This document shows positions 40,358-48,486 of a DNA stretch of 64,000 nucleotides, one piece after another. The stretch is from Actinocorallia sp039871655 (GTDB taxonomy: Bacteria; Actinomycetota; Actinomycetes; Streptosporangiales; Streptosporangiaceae). A model generated the notes under the pieces. It had not been told where the DNA came from. It saw only the letters and a list, made by a program, of their open reading frames with translations, and did no database searches. The stretch lies in assembly GCF_039871655.1 (NCBI RefSeq), contig NZ_JBDPLZ010000003.1, positions 186,001 through 250,000 on the forward strand. The letters run 5' to 3'. The position numbers and the translations under genes are program-made. The stretch's first letter is position 1; each line of letters opens with the position of its first letter.

Positions 40358-41680
40358 TCAGAAGGCGGTCAGGTAGGTGTCGGTCTCCCAGGAGCTGACC
40401 TGGCTGTGCCAGGCGAGGAACTCCTCCCGCTTGACCTTCGCGTAGTAGGCGGCGACGTCCGGTCCCGCGGCGTCGAGCGCGCCCGTGACGACGGGGTCGG
40501 CCTCCAGCGCCTCGATCGCGTGCAGCAGGGTCGGCGGCAGGTCGGCGCTGCCGGAGCCGGGCTCGCCCGGGTCGGTGCCGGAGTCGAGGCCGTCCAGGCC
40601 CGCGGTGAGCAGCGCCGCCATCGCCAGGTAGGGGTTGGCCGAGCCGTCGGCCAGGCGCACCTCGACCCGGTCGCCGTCGGGCACCCGCACCAGGTGGGTG
40701 CGGTCGTTGCCGCCGTAGGTGGCCTTGCGCGGCGCCCAGGTCGCGCCGGACGCGGTCGTCGCGGCGGTGGTGCGCTTGAAGGAGTTGACGGTCGGGGTGA
40801 CGACGGCCGACAGGGCGGGGGCGTGCGCGAGCAGCCCGGAGACGAACCGGTAGGCGACGGGGGAGAGGCCCAGTCCGCGCGGGTCGTCGGCGGACGGGAA
40901 CAGAGGGGTCTCGCCCTCCCAAAGCGACATGTGCATGTGCAGGCCGGAGCCGGTGCGGTCGGTGAAAGGTTTGGGCATGAACGTGGCGGTCATGCCGCGC
41001 CGCTCGGCGAGCATCTGCACCAGGTACCGGAAGGCGATGAGCCGGTCCGCGGTGGCGAGGGCCTCGGCGTACTCGAAGTTCTGCTCGAACTGGCCGTTGC
41101 CGTCCTCGTGGTCGTTGGCGTAGTTCGTCCAGCCGAGGCCGTTGAGGACTGCGGAGACCTCGGTGAGGTGGTCGTACATCCGGGTCAGGTCACGGGCGTC
41201 GTAGCAGGGCCGGCCGGAGGTGTCCTTGTCGTCGGCGACCTCGATGCCGCCGGAGGGTTTGCGGCGGACCAGGAAGTATTCGGCCTCGGCGCCGACCATC
41301 GCGGTCATGCCGCGCTCGGCGAGGCGGGTCAGGACGGTCTTGAGGATGACGCGCGGCGCGTACTTCCACGGCTCGCCGCCGACGTGCGGGTCGCACTGGA
41401 CCATGGCCAGGCCGGGCTTGATCTGGTGCAGCGGGGTGAAGGAGGAGGCGTCGGGGAGGGTGATGAGGTCGGGGTCGGACGGCCGCTGGCCGATCGCGCC
41501 GGCCGCGTAGCCCGCGAACCCGACGCCCTCGTCCTGCAGCATCTTCACGGCCGAAGCGGGGACGAGCTTGGCGCAGGGCTTGCCGGTCATGTCGACGAAG
41601 GTCGCCAGGACGAACCTGATCCCCTCCGCTTCGACCAGCTCGGCCAGCGTGGCCGTCCGGGGGGCCGCCGGAGTGCTCAT
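40358..41680 (-). CDS. glutamine-synthetase-like ligase, GlnT/GmaS-type
   Basis: This 440-residue ligase is of the GlnT/gamma-glutamylmethylamide synthetase type. Landmarks are DMTGKPCAKLVP near residue 29, GAEAEYF near 130 (metal-binding Glu), NDHEDGNGQFEQNF near 189-202, GSGLHMHMSLW near 245-255 and RTHLVRVPDGDRVEVRLADGSANPYL near 329-354. It would attach an amine to glutamate using ATP. Beside the MgsABC-type genes, a methylamine-like substrate is likely. A pair of TTCACWGTGAA dyads lies before the ATG. Confidence 0.88.
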   Translation of the reverse strand: MSTPAAPRTATLAELVEAEGIRFVLATFVDMTGKPCAKLVPASAVKMLQDEGVGFAGYAAGAIGQRPSDPDLITLPDASSFTPLHQIKPGLAMVQCDPHVGGEPWKYAPRVILKTVLTRLAERGMTAMVGAEAEYFLVRRKPSGGIEVADDKDTSGRPCYDARDLTRMYDHLTEVSAVLNGLGWTNYANDHEDGNGQFEQNFEYAEALATADRLIAFRYLVQMLAERRGMTATFMPKPFTDRTGSGLHMHMSLWEGETPLFPSADDPRGLGLSPVAYRFVSGLLAHAPALSAVVTPTVNSFKRTTAATTASGATWAPRKATYGGNDRTHLVRVPDGDRVEVRLADGSANPYLAMAALLTAGLDGLDSGTDPGEPGSGSADLPPTLLHAIEALEADPVVTGALDAAGPDVAAYYAKVKREEFLAWHSQVSSWETDTYLTAF

Positions 41681-41691
41681 CGATCACCTCT

Positions 41692-41728
41692 GTTCACTGT
41701 GATGAATCATCGTTACTTCACAGTGAAC
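41692..41728. promoter_or_regulatory. paired TTCACWGTGAA inverted repeats before GlnT-type gene
   Basis: GTTCACTGTGA (41692-41702) and TCACAGTGAAC (41718-41728) form an exact 11-bp inverted repeat, with each half also a TTCAC-W-GTGA(A/T) dyad. They lie 12-48 bp upstream of the GlnT-type start. The local XRE-cupin regulator is the best candidate to bind them. Confidence 0.65.
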
Positions 41729-41780
41729 CAAGAGAACTTTGCCGGTGAACGGCTCCGGTGTAACGGTGCGGTTAAACGCG

Positions 41781-41818
41781 CCGAGTCCCCGCCCGGGGCG
41801 CTCCGGGCGGGGACTCGG
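41781..41818 (-). terminator. hairpin terminator of amt
   Basis: CCGAGTCCCCGCCCGG (41781-41796) pairs exactly with CCGGGCGGGGACTCGG (41803-41818) across 6 nt. It lies 29 bp beyond the minus-strand amt stop and isolates amt from the GlnT promoter. Confidence 0.85.
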
Positions 41819-41846
41819 GGTCCTGCGAGGGGGGTCTCGAAGAGGA

Positions 41847-43160
41847 TTACGCCTCCGCGGCCTCCTTGACGGGCTCCTCCTCCTCGGAGACCTCGATGAC
41901 GGCCTCCATGATCTCGATCTCGAGGTGGTCGTAGGCGAGCTCCTTGTGGAGGGCCAGGTCCACGCCGGAGGCCTCGACGCCGCCCTCCAGCCTCAGGCCC
42001 ATCGTCTTGTCGAGGACGAAGGCGATGGCGAACGTCACCACGAAGGAGTAGGCGAGCACCGCGACGGCCGCGACCGCCTGGGTGCCCAGCAGCCCGAAGC
42101 CGCCGCCGTAGAACAGGCCGTCCTTGCCGTTGGGGGCGTCGGCGCTGGCCAGCAGGCCGATGAGCAGGGTGCCGACGACGCCGCCGACCAGGTGGACGCC
42201 GACCACGTCGAGGGCGTCGTCGTAGCCGAACTTGTACTTCAGGCCCACCGCCAGAGGGCAGACGAGACCGGCGACCGCGCCGAGGATCAGCGCGCCCACC
42301 GGGGTGACCGCGCCGCAGGACGGGGTGATGGCGACCAGGCCGGCGATCGCGCCGGACGCCGCGCCGAGGGTGGTGGCGTGACCGTCACGGAGCTTCTCGA
42401 CCAGCATCCAGGCCAACATCGCCGCGCAGGTGGCGTTGAAGGTGGTCATCAGCACCACGCTGGCGGAGTTGCCGGCCGCCAGGGCCGACCCGCCGTTGAA
42501 GCCCATCCAGCCGAACCACAGGACGCCCGCGCCGAGCATCATCAGCGGCAGGTTGCCGGGACGGTGCGGCTGGGGGAAGTGGCCGCGCTTGCCGAGCACC
42601 AGGACGACCGCGAGCGCGGCGATGCCGGCGTTGATGTGGACCGCGGTACCGCCCGCGAAGTCGATCGCGCCGAGCGTGTTGGCGATCCAGCCGCCCTCGG
42701 CGGTGTCGGAGTCGAAGGCGAACACCCAGTGCGCGACCGGGAAGTACACCAGCAGAGCCCACAGGCCCGCCAGCGCCAGCCAGGCGCCGAACTTGATGCG
42801 GTCGGCGAGCGCGCCGGAGATCAGCGCGACGGTGATGCAGGCGAACAACGCCTGGAAGATGGCGAAGAGCATCGGAGGAATCGTCGCCTCCGTGTCCTCG
42901 GCCATGAGGTCGCCCAGGCCGATGTACTCGGTGACGTTCCCCAGCAGGCCGAGCCCGCCGTAGGAGTCACCGAAGGCCATCGAGTAGCCGACGACCGTCC
43001 ACAGGACGCCCACGACGGCGACGGCGCCGAAGGTCATCATGATCATATTGAGAATGCTGCGGGTGCCCGCCATGCCGCCGTAGAAGAGCGCGAGACCGGG
43101 CACCATGAGGAGCACGGCTGCCGTGCTCGTCAGGATCCACGCTGTACTTCCAGTGTCCAC
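41847..43160 (-). CDS. amt: ammonium transporter
   Basis: This 437-residue Amt/MEP/Rh protein has about 11 transmembrane helices. Landmarks are PGLALFYGGMAG near residues 21-32, DFAGGTAVHINAG near 166-178 and FGWMGFNGGSAL near 214-225. VGVHLVGGVVGTL contains the second conserved His of the pore. The C-terminal tail is long and acidic (EVSEEEEPVKEAAEA), which is not usual. The GTG at 43160 is chosen because AGGAGA lies just before it; an earlier GTG at 43190 would put ten residues upstream. It lies next to the amine module and feeds nitrogen assimilation. Confidence 0.9.
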   Translation of the reverse strand: MDTGSTAWILTSTAAVLLMVPGLALFYGGMAGTRSILNMIMMTFGAVAVVGVLWTVVGYSMAFGDSYGGLGLLGNVTEYIGLGDLMAEDTEATIPPMLFAIFQALFACITVALISGALADRIKFGAWLALAGLWALLVYFPVAHWVFAFDSDTAEGGWIANTLGAIDFAGGTAVHINAGIAALAVVLVLGKRGHFPQPHRPGNLPLMMLGAGVLWFGWMGFNGGSALAAGNSASVVLMTTFNATCAAMLAWMLVEKLRDGHATTLGAASGAIAGLVAITPSCGAVTPVGALILGAVAGLVCPLAVGLKYKFGYDDALDVVGVHLVGGVVGTLLIGLLASADAPNGKDGLFYGGGFGLLGTQAVAAVAVLAYSFVVTFAIAFVLDKTMGLRLEGGVEASGVDLALHKELAYDHLEIEIMEAVIEVSEEEEPVKEAAEA

Positions 43161-43292
43161 ACCGTCTCCTGTAAGTGTGCCGAGTTGCACAGCAGTAGAC
43201 GGCCGGTGTGTTGCGTGATTCGGCGCACGCGGTGAACTCTGGGTTTCGAAGAGGGCTCCGGCCTGCCGAAGCCCCCCTCGAACCGTCGGTCC

Positions 43293-44060
43293 TCAGGGAC
43301 GGCGGAAGGCCCGGGCCAGGTTCTCGCGGGTGGCCGGGCGGGTGGAGGAGTCGGCCTGCGCCCACGCCTCGAACGCCAGGGTCGCCTCGAAGCCCTGGGT
43401 CGCGGCGAGCCCGACCGCCGTCTTGATGTCGCGGGCCAGGCCGGACGGCACGGCGGCGAACCTGCGGGCCAGCTCCAGCGCGGCGGCCAGCGGGTCGTCG
43501 TGCAGCTCCAGCGCCAGACCGTGCCGGACGGCCTGCTCTCCGGCGAGAGTGCCGCCCTCCAGCAGGACGGCCAAGGCCCGCTGCCGGCCCAGCGCCTCCA
43601 CCAGGAAGTAGGTGCAGCCGCCGCCGGGGTGCAGCCCGATCCGGCTGAACGTCGCGCTGAACTTCGCCCCGGGCGCGGCCAGCCGGATGTCGCAGGACAT
43701 CGCCAGGTTCAGGCCCGCGCCGATCGCATGGCCCTGCACCGCCGCGATCGTCGGGACGGGCAGGTCCCGCACGGCCAGGAAGGCGTCGTACATGCGGGCG
43801 GCGTCGTCCCGGATCTCCCGTACCGGCAGGCCCTCCTCACCGAACAGCTCTCCCAGGTCGGCGCCGGAGCAGAACGACCGCCCCGCCCCGGTGACCACCA
43901 GGACCCGGGCGTCCCGGTCGGCCCTGACACGCGCGGCGCACTCGACGAGCTCGTCCCGCATCGCGAAGCTGATGGCGTTGTGCCGCGCGGGGTCGTCCAG
44001 CGTCAGCACCCGCACCCCGTCGTCGTGGCTCTCCAGCCGCAGGGTCTTCCACTCAGACAT
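43293..44060 (-). CDS. enoyl-CoA hydratase/isomerase family protein
   Basis: This 255-residue crotonase has FCSGADLGELFG near residues 63-74 (oxyanion hole), GHAIGAGLNLAMSCDIRLA near 109-127, and HPGGGCTYFL near 144. The second catalytic Glu of typical hydratases (about position 144) appears replaced by Gly in this stretch (IGLHPGGG), so isomerase, hydrolase or decarboxylase activity is possible. The ATG at 44060 has GGAGAACG before it and overlaps the preceding gene's end by 8 bp. Confidence 0.87.
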   Translation of the reverse strand: MSEWKTLRLESHDDGVRVLTLDDPARHNAISFAMRDELVECAARVRADRDARVLVVTGAGRSFCSGADLGELFGEEGLPVREIRDDAARMYDAFLAVRDLPVPTIAAVQGHAIGAGLNLAMSCDIRLAAPGAKFSATFSRIGLHPGGGCTYFLVEALGRQRALAVLLEGGTLAGEQAVRHGLALELHDDPLAAALELARRFAAVPSGLARDIKTAVGLAATQGFEATLAFEAWAQADSSTRPATRENLARAFRRP

Positions 44061-46290
44061 CTCGTTCTCCGATCTCACGCGTCTTCCCCGTCGGGGCGTC
44101 GGTCAGCTCCCACAGAGGGTCGGAGCTTTTCCGGGGGGCGACCCCCAGATCCCCGTGGGCCGGTTCGGCCGATCCTCGCTTCGCTCCGGTCGTCCGAGGT
44201 GTGCCGGTCTCTTCACGGAGGGCGCGGACCAGCAGGACGGCCCAGTGCCGGGACGGGGCCCACTCGTCGCGCCAGGACCACAGCCTGCGGGTGGCGTGGT
44301 GCAGCGGGTACTCGCGGGTGATCCCCATCGCGCCGTGCAGCTGGTGGGCGGCGGAGGCCACCTCTGAGGCCGCGTCGGCCAGCCAGAGCCGCAGCGTCGC
44401 CACCGACGGACCCGAGCCGGCGTCCGCCACCGCCCTCGCCAGGGCGGTCTCGGCGCCTTCGAGCCGGGCGGCGGCCCCGGCGAGGGCCAGCGAGACGGCC
44501 TGGAACGAGGCGAGGGGACGGCCGAACTGCTCGCGCGCCCCCGTGTACTCGACGGCCAGACGCAGCGCGGTGCGCAGGGCGCCGACGAGCTGCGCGGCCT
44601 GCAGCAGCGCGGCTCGCTCGACGATTCGCTCACGCGGGAGGGGACAGGCGATCCGATGCTCGGAGGGGACGCGGCAGCCGGACAGCAGCAGGGTGTCGCG
44701 GGGCTCGTCCGCCAGGTTCCGGCCGGGTTCGACGCTCCAGCCGGGGGTGCCGCGCTCCAGCAGGAGGAGTTCGCCGTCCGCCGGGATGACGATGAGGTCC
44801 GCCGCGGACGCCCAGGGCACCCGCTCGATCGTCCCCTCCAGCGTCTCGCCCGTGCTGAGGCCGGGTCCGGGCAGCGCGACCGTCGCGGTCAGGCCGTCCG
44901 GGACGGGCCGGCCGGCCTCGGCGAGGAGCCAGGAGGCCAGGGAGGTCTCCAGCAGGGGCGCCGAGACGCAGTGCTCGCCGACCGCCGCCAGCAGGGTCAG
45001 CAGGTCTTCCAGGGTGCCGCCGTCGCCGCCGATCCCTTCGGGCAGGCCGGCCTTCGCCCAGCCGAGCTCCCGGAGCTCGGCCCACACCGCCGGATCCGGG
45101 CCCGGCTCGCGGGCGGCCAGGACGGCCGAGGCCAGCTCGCCGAGTTCGGAACGCTTCGGGCGGGCCGAGGACAGTCCCTTGGCGACGATCGTGCCGAGGA
45201 TCTCGGTCGTCCCGCCGCGCAGGCTGAAACCCGGTGCGGCGGGCACCGCCTGGGCCATCAGCCGTTCGAGTTCGTCCCCGCCGGGGTCGGGCGGTGTCCC
45301 GCGCACCCGCCGGACGGTCTCGGCGACGTCCTTCTCGAAGGCCGTGCCCAGGGCCTTCAGCAGGGCGGCCTCCCGGATCGGGGCGCGCCCGTGGTCCATC
45401 TCGGCGGCCACGCGCCGCGCCATCGCGCGCAGCACGCCGAGCCGGGCGGCCAGCTCCCCGGCGGACTGGACGGCCAGGGCGTCGTCCGGGTCGAGGCGGG
45501 AGACGAACGCCGCCAGCAGGGGATAGGTGCTGAGGACGCGTTCGGCCCCGCCCCGCTCGAAGGACAGCTGCTCGGTGACCTGCCTCCAGCCTTCGCCCTC
45601 GACGCCGAGGAGCTGGTCCTCGGGGATGAGGACGTCGTCGAAGAGGACCTCGTTGAAGTGGTGCTCTCCGGACAGGTCGTGGATCGGGCGGACGGTCACT
45701 CCCGGCGTCGCCAGGTCCAGGAGGAACTCGCTGAGGCCCTCGTGCTTGCGGCCGGTGGCCGAGGTGCGGGCCAGGAGGTAGGCGTGGGTGGAGCGGTGGG
45801 CGTGGCTCGTCCAGACCTTGCGCCCGTTGACGAGCCAGCCGCCGTCGACGCGGACGGCGGTGGTGCGCACCGACGCCAGGTCGCTGCCGGCCTCGGTCTC
45901 GCTCATCGCGACGCAGAAGGTGATCTCGCCCCGGACGATGCCGGGCAGGAAACGCTTCTTCAGCTCCTGTGAGCCGTGCCGCAGGATCGCGGGGCCGATC
46001 TGCCGGTCGGCCATCCAGTGCGCGGCCACGGGCGCGCCCGCCCGCAGCAGTTCCTCGGTGACGACGAGCCGGGCGAGGTTGGAGCGCTCCGACCCGCCGT
46101 ACTCGCGGGGCCAGGTGAGGCCGATCCAGCCGCGTCCGGCCAGGGCGCGGGAGAAGGCGGGGTCGTGCTCGCGCAGCCAGGAGTCGCAGCGGGGCGTGAA
46201 CCGCCCCGCGTCCAGCCACTCCTGGACGAATGCCCTGACCTCGTGTCTCAGCTCCCGCAGACCCTGGACCGAATCACGTTCTGTTCTCAT
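44053..46290 (-). CDS. fused double acyl-CoA dehydrogenase (FadE34-like)
   Basis: This 745-residue protein is two acyl-CoA dehydrogenase domains in one chain, as in mycobacterial FadE34. Domain 1 (about 1-375) has MSETEAGSD near 131, NGRKVWTSHAH near 156 and FERGGAERV near 251, with GGTTEI instead of a GEGT-type Glu. Domain 2 (about 385-700) is shorter and lacks the FAD-binding motifs, with EYTGAREQFGRPLASFQAV near 590. The C-terminal tail, about 709-730, is coded by repeat copy B. The fused structure is typical of enzymes for polycyclic or branched CoA esters. Confidence 0.88.
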   Translation of the reverse strand: MRTERDSVQGLRELRHEVRAFVQEWLDAGRFTPRCDSWLREHDPAFSRALAGRGWIGLTWPREYGGSERSNLARLVVTEELLRAGAPVAAHWMADRQIGPAILRHGSQELKKRFLPGIVRGEITFCVAMSETEAGSDLASVRTTAVRVDGGWLVNGRKVWTSHAHRSTHAYLLARTSATGRKHEGLSEFLLDLATPGVTVRPIHDLSGEHHFNEVLFDDVLIPEDQLLGVEGEGWRQVTEQLSFERGGAERVLSTYPLLAAFVSRLDPDDALAVQSAGELAARLGVLRAMARRVAAEMDHGRAPIREAALLKALGTAFEKDVAETVRRVRGTPPDPGGDELERLMAQAVPAAPGFSLRGGTTEILGTIVAKGLSSARPKRSELGELASAVLAAREPGPDPAVWAELRELGWAKAGLPEGIGGDGGTLEDLLTLLAAVGEHCVSAPLLETSLASWLLAEAGRPVPDGLTATVALPGPGLSTGETLEGTIERVPWASAADLIVIPADGELLLLERGTPGWSVEPGRNLADEPRDTLLLSGCRVPSEHRIACPLPRERIVERAALLQAAQLVGALRTALRLAVEYTGAREQFGRPLASFQAVSLALAGAAARLEGAETALARAVADAGSGPSVATLRLWLADAASEVASAAHQLHGAMGITREYPLHHATRRLWSWRDEWAPSRHWAVLLVRALREETGTPRTTGAKRGSAEPAHGDLGVAPRKSSDPLWELTDAPTGKTREIGERDV
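44133..44196. repeat. dispersed repeat copy B, within acyl-CoA dehydrogenase gene
   Basis: This 64-bp stretch is the second copy of the element at 40147-40210, 89% identical, read in the same orientation and the same frame. It encodes the TGAKRGSA and DLGVAPRK segments of the acyl-CoA dehydrogenase tail. Confidence 0.8.
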
Positions 46291-46367
46291 GCGGAGAAGT
46301 CTGCCGCTTCCGGCAGGTAGCGGTCGAGTGAGGGGAGGCCGCCACGGTGATCGACCGCCGTGTCGGG
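46287..46367 (-). pseudogene. remnant of acetoacetyl-CoA synthetase C terminus
   Basis: Read on the minus strand, this stretch encodes LDRYLPEAADFSA and matches the end of the aacS gene (LDHYLPEATDSRA) upstream; DNA conservation covers about 45 bp (CGCTTCCGGCAGGTAG is shared). It has no start and only the last ~20 codons, so it is a duplicated 3' fragment between the two CoA genes. Confidence 0.65.
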
Positions 46368-46369
46368 GC

Positions 46370-46399
46370 CCGTTCCCCGCGGGATCCCGCGGGGAACGG
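46370..46399 (-). terminator. perfect 30-bp palindrome downstream of aacS
   Basis: CCGTTCCCCGCGGGA (46370-46384) is followed directly by its exact reverse complement (46385-46399). Its position in the aacS/acyl-CoA dehydrogenase gap suggests a terminator or attenuator; a cruciform or operator role is possible. Confidence 0.6.
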
Positions 46400-46417
46400 T
46401 CGGCCCGTGCTCTGCTC

Positions 46418-48361
46418 TCATGCGCGGGAGTCCGTCGCTTCCGGCAGGTAGTGGTCGAGCACCGACGGGTCGGCCAGAGAGCCGCGGTTGACCGCCTTGG
46501 AAGGGTCGGCCCCCTGCAGGATCTTGCGGACCGGGACCTCCAGCTTCTTGCCCGACAGCGTGCGCGGCACCCCGGGGACCGGGATGAAGCGGTCGGGGAC
46601 GTGCCTGGGCGACAGGTCGGTGCGCAGGGCCGTGCGCAGCCGGCCGAGCAGGTCCTCGGTCAGCTCCGCGCCCGGCGCGAGCTGCACGTACAGGATCAGT
46701 TCGCCCTCCGCGCCGAGTCTGCCGGTGTCGATGACCAGGCTGTCGGCGATCTCGTCGAACGACTCCACCACCCGGTAGAAGTCGCTCGTGCCCATGCGGA
46801 TGCCGCCCCTGTTGAGGGTGGAGTCCGACCGGCCGTAGATGATGCAGCCCCCGTCGGGGAGCACCTTCACCCAGTCGCCGTGCCGCCACACGCCGGGGAA
46901 GTCCTCGAAGTAGGCCTCGCGGTACCGGGTGTCGCCCGGGTCGTTCCAGAACCCGACCGGCATGCACGGCATCGGCTCGGTCAGCACCAGTTCACCGACC
47001 TCGTCCACGACGGGGCGGCCCGCCTCGTCGAACGCCTCGATCTTCGCGCCGAGCGCCCGGCACTGGATCACCCCGGCGCGGACCGGCAGCAGCGGCACCG
47101 GCCCCACGAACCCCGAGCACACGTCCGTGCCGCCCGACAGGGAACCCAGCAGCACGTCCCGCTTGACCTCCTCGTACACCCAGGAGAACCCCTCCGGCGG
47201 CAGCGGCGATCCGGTCGAGCCGATCAGCCGCAGCGCCGACAGGTCGAGGCTCGCGCCCGGGGTGAGCCCCGCCTTGCGGGAGGCCATGATGTACGGGGCG
47301 CCCAGACCCAGATGGGTGGTGCCGGTCTCGGCGGCCAGCCGCCACAGCACGTCCCCGGTGGGGGCCCCGTCGAAGAGGACGATGGTCGCGCCGACCATCA
47401 GCCCGCTGACGAGGTAGTTCCACATCATCCAGCCGGTGGTGGTGAACCAGAGGAAGACGTCTTCCGGGCCGATGTCCTGGTGCAGGGCCAGCGACTTGAC
47501 GTGCTCGAGCACCATCCCGCCGTGCCCGTGGACGATCGGCTTGGGCAGGCCCGTCGTCCCGGACGAGTACAGGATCCACAGCGGCTGGTCGAACGGCACC
47601 CGGTCGAAGGCGGGTTCGCCGTCCCGGAAGAGCTCCGGGTAGGGGAGCGCGCCCTCCACCGGGTCTGGAGAGACGACGTTGACGAGCACGGTGGTGCTCA
47701 CCGACGGCAGCGCCGCCCGGATCTCCCCGAGCGTTCCGCGCCGGTCGAAGACCTTGCCGTTGTGGACGTAGCCGTCCACGGCCAGCAGCACCTTCGGCTC
47801 GATCTGCTGGAACCGGTCGATGACGCTCGGCGCCCCGAAGTCCGGCGAGCACGACGACCAGGCCGCGCCCAGGGAGGCCGCGGCGAGCATGACGACCAGG
47901 GCCTCGGGCCGGTTCGGCAGGTACCCGGCGACCCGGTCGCCCCGGCCGACGCCGAGCGCGGCGAGCCCGGCGCGGGCCCGGCCGACCTGCTCGGCGAGCT
48001 GCGCCCAGGTCAGCTCCAGCCCCGATCCGTCGTCGGTCCGGTAGACGACCGCCGTGCGGTCGGGCCGTTCGGCGGCGTGCCGCAGTATGTTCTCGGCGTA
48101 GTTCAGCCGCGCCGAGGGGAACCAGCGCAGCCCGTCCACCGGCATCGGCCCGCCCTCGCGCACCGGTCCGTCGCCCCGGTCGCCGACGATCCCGAAGTGG
48201 TCCCAGACCTTCTGCCAGAACCCGTCGAGATCCTCCACCGACCAGCGCCACAGCTCGTCGTAGTTCCGGGGGCTTCCCGGCGCCGCGCGCATGAACGCGC
48301 TGATCCGCGCCCGCTCCACGGTCTCCCGCGACGGCTCCCACAGGGTGGTGCCCTCCTGCAC
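46418..48361 (-). CDS. aacS: acetoacetyl-CoA synthetase
   Basis: This 647-residue adenylating enzyme has the ACS-type motif YSSGTTGLPKPIVHGHGG near residues 266-283, SFLGGTD-type SLSGGTDVCSGF near 400, and the C-terminal GRSDSTLNRGGIRMGTSDFY near 515-534, with the lysine SGKKLEVP near 608. This matches acetoacetate-CoA ligase rather than acetyl-CoA synthetase. It would re-activate the acetoacetate made by HMG-CoA lyase in the adjoining leucine operon. The gap to the hydratase gene upstream is 125 bp. Confidence 0.93.
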   Translation of the reverse strand: MQEGTTLWEPSRETVERARISAFMRAAPGSPRNYDELWRWSVEDLDGFWQKVWDHFGIVGDRGDGPVREGGPMPVDGLRWFPSARLNYAENILRHAAERPDRTAVVYRTDDGSGLELTWAQLAEQVGRARAGLAALGVGRGDRVAGYLPNRPEALVVMLAAASLGAAWSSCSPDFGAPSVIDRFQQIEPKVLLAVDGYVHNGKVFDRRGTLGEIRAALPSVSTTVLVNVVSPDPVEGALPYPELFRDGEPAFDRVPFDQPLWILYSSGTTGLPKPIVHGHGGMVLEHVKSLALHQDIGPEDVFLWFTTTGWMMWNYLVSGLMVGATIVLFDGAPTGDVLWRLAAETGTTHLGLGAPYIMASRKAGLTPGASLDLSALRLIGSTGSPLPPEGFSWVYEEVKRDVLLGSLSGGTDVCSGFVGPVPLLPVRAGVIQCRALGAKIEAFDEAGRPVVDEVGELVLTEPMPCMPVGFWNDPGDTRYREAYFEDFPGVWRHGDWVKVLPDGGCIIYGRSDSTLNRGGIRMGTSDFYRVVESFDEIADSLVIDTGRLGAEGELILYVQLAPGAELTEDLLGRLRTALRTDLSPRHVPDRFIPVPGVPRTLSGKKLEVPVRKILQGADPSKAVNRGSLADPSVLDHYLPEATDSRA

Positions 48362-48486
48362 GGCGGCCTCCTCGCTGATCGGACGCCCGTCCGGGACGTC
48401 GTTCCTCGTGATCCCGATGATCCCGCTTTTTCGCGGTGGTCGCGGAGGGGCTGTGGACAGCGGGCGGCCCGGCGCCCTCCGGAGGT

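Noticed and set aside
41740..41780. GlnR box (GTAAC-n6-GTTAAAC) between the GlnT-type gene and amt.
   Set aside because: Only the left half fits the GTnAC-n6-GAAAC consensus, and the position relative to amt is downstream of its stop.
39602..41869. A 755-codon plus-strand frame over the amidotransferase and GlnT-type genes.
   Set aside because: It is the mirror of two genes with clear active sites and also crosses the GlnT promoter dyads.
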